Source of the DNA: Rickettsiaceae bacterium
GTDB taxonomy: Bacteria; Pseudomonadota; Alphaproteobacteria; Rickettsiales; Rickettsiaceae
Length of the DNA: 7,212 nucleotides
Assembly: GCA_021741285.1 (NCBI GenBank)
Contig: JAIOYD010000072.1
Coordinates: 1-7,212 of the forward strand
Direction: 5' to 3'
Shown here piece by piece: positions 5,543-7,212 of the stretch (position 1 is its first letter; each line of letters opens with the position of its first letter). The position numbers and the translations under genes are program-made. The notes under the pieces were generated by a model. The model was not told the DNA's origin and made no database searches. It saw nothing but the letters and a program-made list of their open reading frames with translations.

Positions 5543-7055
5543 TTTACGTTTGGTACTTGCGGATCAGCTTACTCACTCCATTACATCTTTATCCGGAATT
5601 GATAGGAAAAATGATGTAGTTATTATGTCTGAATTAATTAGAGAATTCACCTATGTAAAACATCATAAGAAGAAGATTGCGTTTATCTTATCAGCAATGC
5701 GACATTTTGCTAAGGAATTAAGAGATACAAAAATTAAAGTAGATTATACTAGTTTAGATACCCCCTATAATACTGGATCTCTTAAAAGCCAGATACAAAG
5801 AGCTATTCAAAAGTATAAACCTACAAAAATTATAGTTACTTCTCCTTCTGAATACCGAATACTAAAAGATATTAAGCAATGGCAAAATAATTTTGACCTA
5901 CCTATTGAAATCAGACCCGATAATCGCTTCTTGTATACACCACAAGAGTTTAAAGAGTGGGCTAATAACCGAAAACAATTGAGAATGGAATATTTTTACC
6001 ATGAGGTACGCAAAAAATATAATATTTTTATGAATGGCAACCAACCTGAAGGTGGGCAGTGGAACTATGACATTGAAAATCGTAAGTCACCTATATATGA
6101 TCTTAATATTCCAAAAACCTATCAATCTCGGCCTAATGATATAACGTGCGAAGTAATAGATCTTGTAGACAAATACTTTCCTAACCATTTCGGTGATCTT
6201 GATCCATTTTACTTTGCAGTAACAAGAGAGCATGCTAAAGAAGCTCTTGACCAATTTATTAAGGAACGCCTTATCAGCTTTGGAGATTATCAAGACGCTA
6301 TGATACAAGGTGAGCCATGGATGTTCCACTCTCATCTTAGTTTTTATTTAAATTGTGGTTTATTAACCCCACTAGAATGTGTTACAGCTGCTGAATATGC
6401 TTACCATCAGAATCAAGCGCCAATAAATGCAGTAGAAGGATTTATTAGACAAATTATTGGTTGGCGTGAATATATACGTGGCATTTATTGGCTTAAAATG
6501 CCAGGATATAAAGAAGAAAATTTTTTCAATGCCACTCAAAATTTACCAGATTTTTATTGGCATGGTAACTCAAAAATGAATTGCCTCAATCAATGTATTC
6601 AAGAAACCAAAAAAAATGCATATGCCCACCATATTCAAAGGTTGATGGTTTTGGGTAACTTTGCCCTTCTTGCAGGTATTGATCCAAAACAAGTCAATGA
6701 ATGGTTCCTTATTGTCTATGCTGATGCTTATGAATGGGTAGAACTTCCTAATGTTTCGGGTATGATATTATTTGCAGATGGTGGTTATTTAGCCAGTAAA
6801 CCTTATGCTGCCGGTGGAAACTATATAAATAAAATGTCAAACTATTGTAAAAATTGTCATTACAAGGTTACTAAAAAGAATGGTAAAGACGCATGCCCTT
6901 TTAACTATTTATATTGGGATTTTTTAGCTCGCAATAGAATAAAACTTGAGTTGAATCCTAGAATAGCAATGATGTATAAAAATTATGACAAGATGAATGA
7001 AGCTAAGAAAAGTGAAATTGCTTTAGATAGTAAATTATTTCTAGATGAGCTCTAA
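5535..7055 (+). CDS. FeS-BCP cryptochrome/photolyase, probable (6-4) photolyase
   Basis: This is a 506-residue protein of the iron-sulfur bacterial cryptochrome/photolyase family (DPRP domain at the N-terminus, FAD-binding domain at the C-terminus), close in length to Agrobacterium PhrB, a (6-4) photolyase. N-terminal LRLVLADQL and the antenna-domain residues Asp10 and Glu37 fit the lumazine (DMRL) pocket as I recall it. The 4Fe-4S ligands are Cys350 (MNCLNQ), Cys438 and Cys441 (YCKNCHY) and Cys454 (ACPFNYLYWDF), the same numbers I recall for Agrobacterium PhrB. The family motif HHxxR is present as H365-H366-I-Q-R369. VYADAYEWVELPNVSGMILFADGG and YINKMSNY are standard flavin-domain signatures. 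Trp390 is kept. Residue 391 is Phe where I recall Tyr. The start overlaps the CPD photolyase end by 8 bases. Repair of (6-4) photoproducts is the likely role; a photosensory CryB-like role is the alternative. Confidence 0.94.
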   Translation: MINLRLVLADQLTHSITSLSGIDRKNDVVIMSELIREFTYVKHHKKKIAFILSAMRHFAKELRDTKIKVDYTSLDTPYNTGSLKSQIQRAIQKYKPTKIIVTSPSEYRILKDIKQWQNNFDLPIEIRPDNRFLYTPQEFKEWANNRKQLRMEYFYHEVRKKYNIFMNGNQPEGGQWNYDIENRKSPIYDLNIPKTYQSRPNDITCEVIDLVDKYFPNHFGDLDPFYFAVTREHAKEALDQFIKERLISFGDYQDAMIQGEPWMFHSHLSFYLNCGLLTPLECVTAAEYAYHQNQAPINAVEGFIRQIIGWREYIRGIYWLKMPGYKEENFFNATQNLPDFYWHGNSKMNCLNQCIQETKKNAYAHHIQRLMVLGNFALLAGIDPKQVNEWFLIVYADAYEWVELPNVSGMILFADGGYLASKPYAAGGNYINKMSNYCKNCHYKVTKKNGKDACPFNYLYWDFLARNRIKLELNPRIAMMYKNYDKMNEAKKSEIALDSKLFLDEL

Positions 7056-7113
7056 GCTCCACCTCTTTAAATTAGATGTACTAGTCAAGATTTGATCTTA
7101 CAGACACCATAAT

Positions 7114-7212
7114 TTACCCCATCTGATTGTCGGTTGAATTTTGACTGTCAGATAAGTATTCAAGGTACAGGATTTCATTATTTTTCTCAAGAGCCAATTT
7201 TTTGCTATCTAT
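7114..7212 (-). CDS. Possible 3' end of a convergent gene (runs off the right edge)
   Basis: The minus strand is open from the window edge to a TAA at 7116-7114, giving 32 residues beginning IDSKKLALEKNNEILYLEYL and then SDSQNSTDNQMG. The Lys/Glu/Asn-rich wording is compatible with a real protein end in this AT-rich genome, and the other two minus frames have early stops. No family is recognisable and the stretch is short, so it may be chance. If real, the gene converges on the photolyase operon with a 58-base gap. Confidence 0.3.
   Translation of the reverse strand: MDSKKLALEKNNEILYLEYLSDSQNSTDNQMG
7121..7153. repeat. Stem-loop downstream of the photolyase operon
   Basis: ATCTGATTGTC (7121-7131) pairs with GACTGTCAGAT (7143-7153) over 11 positions, with one G-U wobble and one T-T mismatch, around an 11-base loop. 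It lies 65 bases after the last operon stop. No T-run follows on the plus strand. It could be a bidirectional transcript-end structure or part of a palindromic repeat element. It overlaps the possible minus-strand coding end. Confidence 0.4.

Noticed and set aside
6087..6335. Minus-strand open frame inside the FeS-type photolyase
   Set aside because: It is a shadow frame with no domain signature or start context.
7047..7059. GAGCT-CTA-AGCTC palindrome across the last operon stop as a terminator
   Set aside because: The stem is 5 bases with a 3-base loop and no T-run, which is too weak to call.
1..7212. CRISPR array, tRNA or rRNA genes
   Set aside because: No regularly spaced repeats, cloverleaf-like sequence or conserved rRNA segments were seen on either strand by reading.

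Overview
The window is strongly AT-rich bacterial DNA with Lys/Asn/Ile-rich proteins, short intergenic gaps and decaying mobile-element remnants. This pattern, together with the gene families present, suggests a member of the Rickettsiales, such as Rickettsia or a 'Candidatus Megaira'-like endosymbiont. The assignment is inferred from composition and style. No rRNA or other phylogenetic marker is in the window.

Left flank (1 to about 1065): mobile and decaying DNA. The left edge carries the 5' end of a transposase gene on the minus strand, and the insertion sequence (IS) appears to end near 132. It abuts a serine recombinase (Tn3-type resolvase) that has lost its catalytic N-terminus and carries a 2-base insertion at 259-260. 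Next is a tspO/MBR-family gene whose two halves lie in different frames. One base missing from the A-run at 804-807 explains the break, and the repaired protein would be about 155 residues, normal for the family.

Middle (1138-2124): an intact ten-helix-type membrane protein of the SbtA sodium-dependent bicarbonate transporter family, without an sbtB partner. It is followed by a 382-base non-coding stretch (2125-2506) with a stem-loop just after sbtA, an A/T palindrome and a weak promoter candidate.

Right part (2507-7055): a compact four-gene plus-strand operon with junctions of +2, +4 and -8 bases. It encodes a TIGR01777/YfcH-type NAD-dependent epimerase-like protein, a classical SDR oxidoreductase, a class I CPD photolyase with its full tryptophan triad, and an iron-sulfur bacterial cryptochrome/photolyase (FeS-BCP/PhrB, (6-4) photolyase type) with all four cluster cysteines. 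The two photolyases would together repair both main UV pyrimidine dimers. The two oxidoreductases and the nearby tspO recall the light/singlet-oxygen stress clusters of free-living Proteobacteria (LitR- or RpoE-ChrR-controlled), but no regulator is visible here.

Right edge (7056-7212): a stem-loop and a possible convergent 3' gene end on the minus strand. The most notable overall signal is a two-enzyme photoreactivation operon, next to a bicarbonate-transporter-like gene and mobile debris, in what looks like an intracellular bacterium. That would fit a host exposed to light, such as an aquatic protist or alga.
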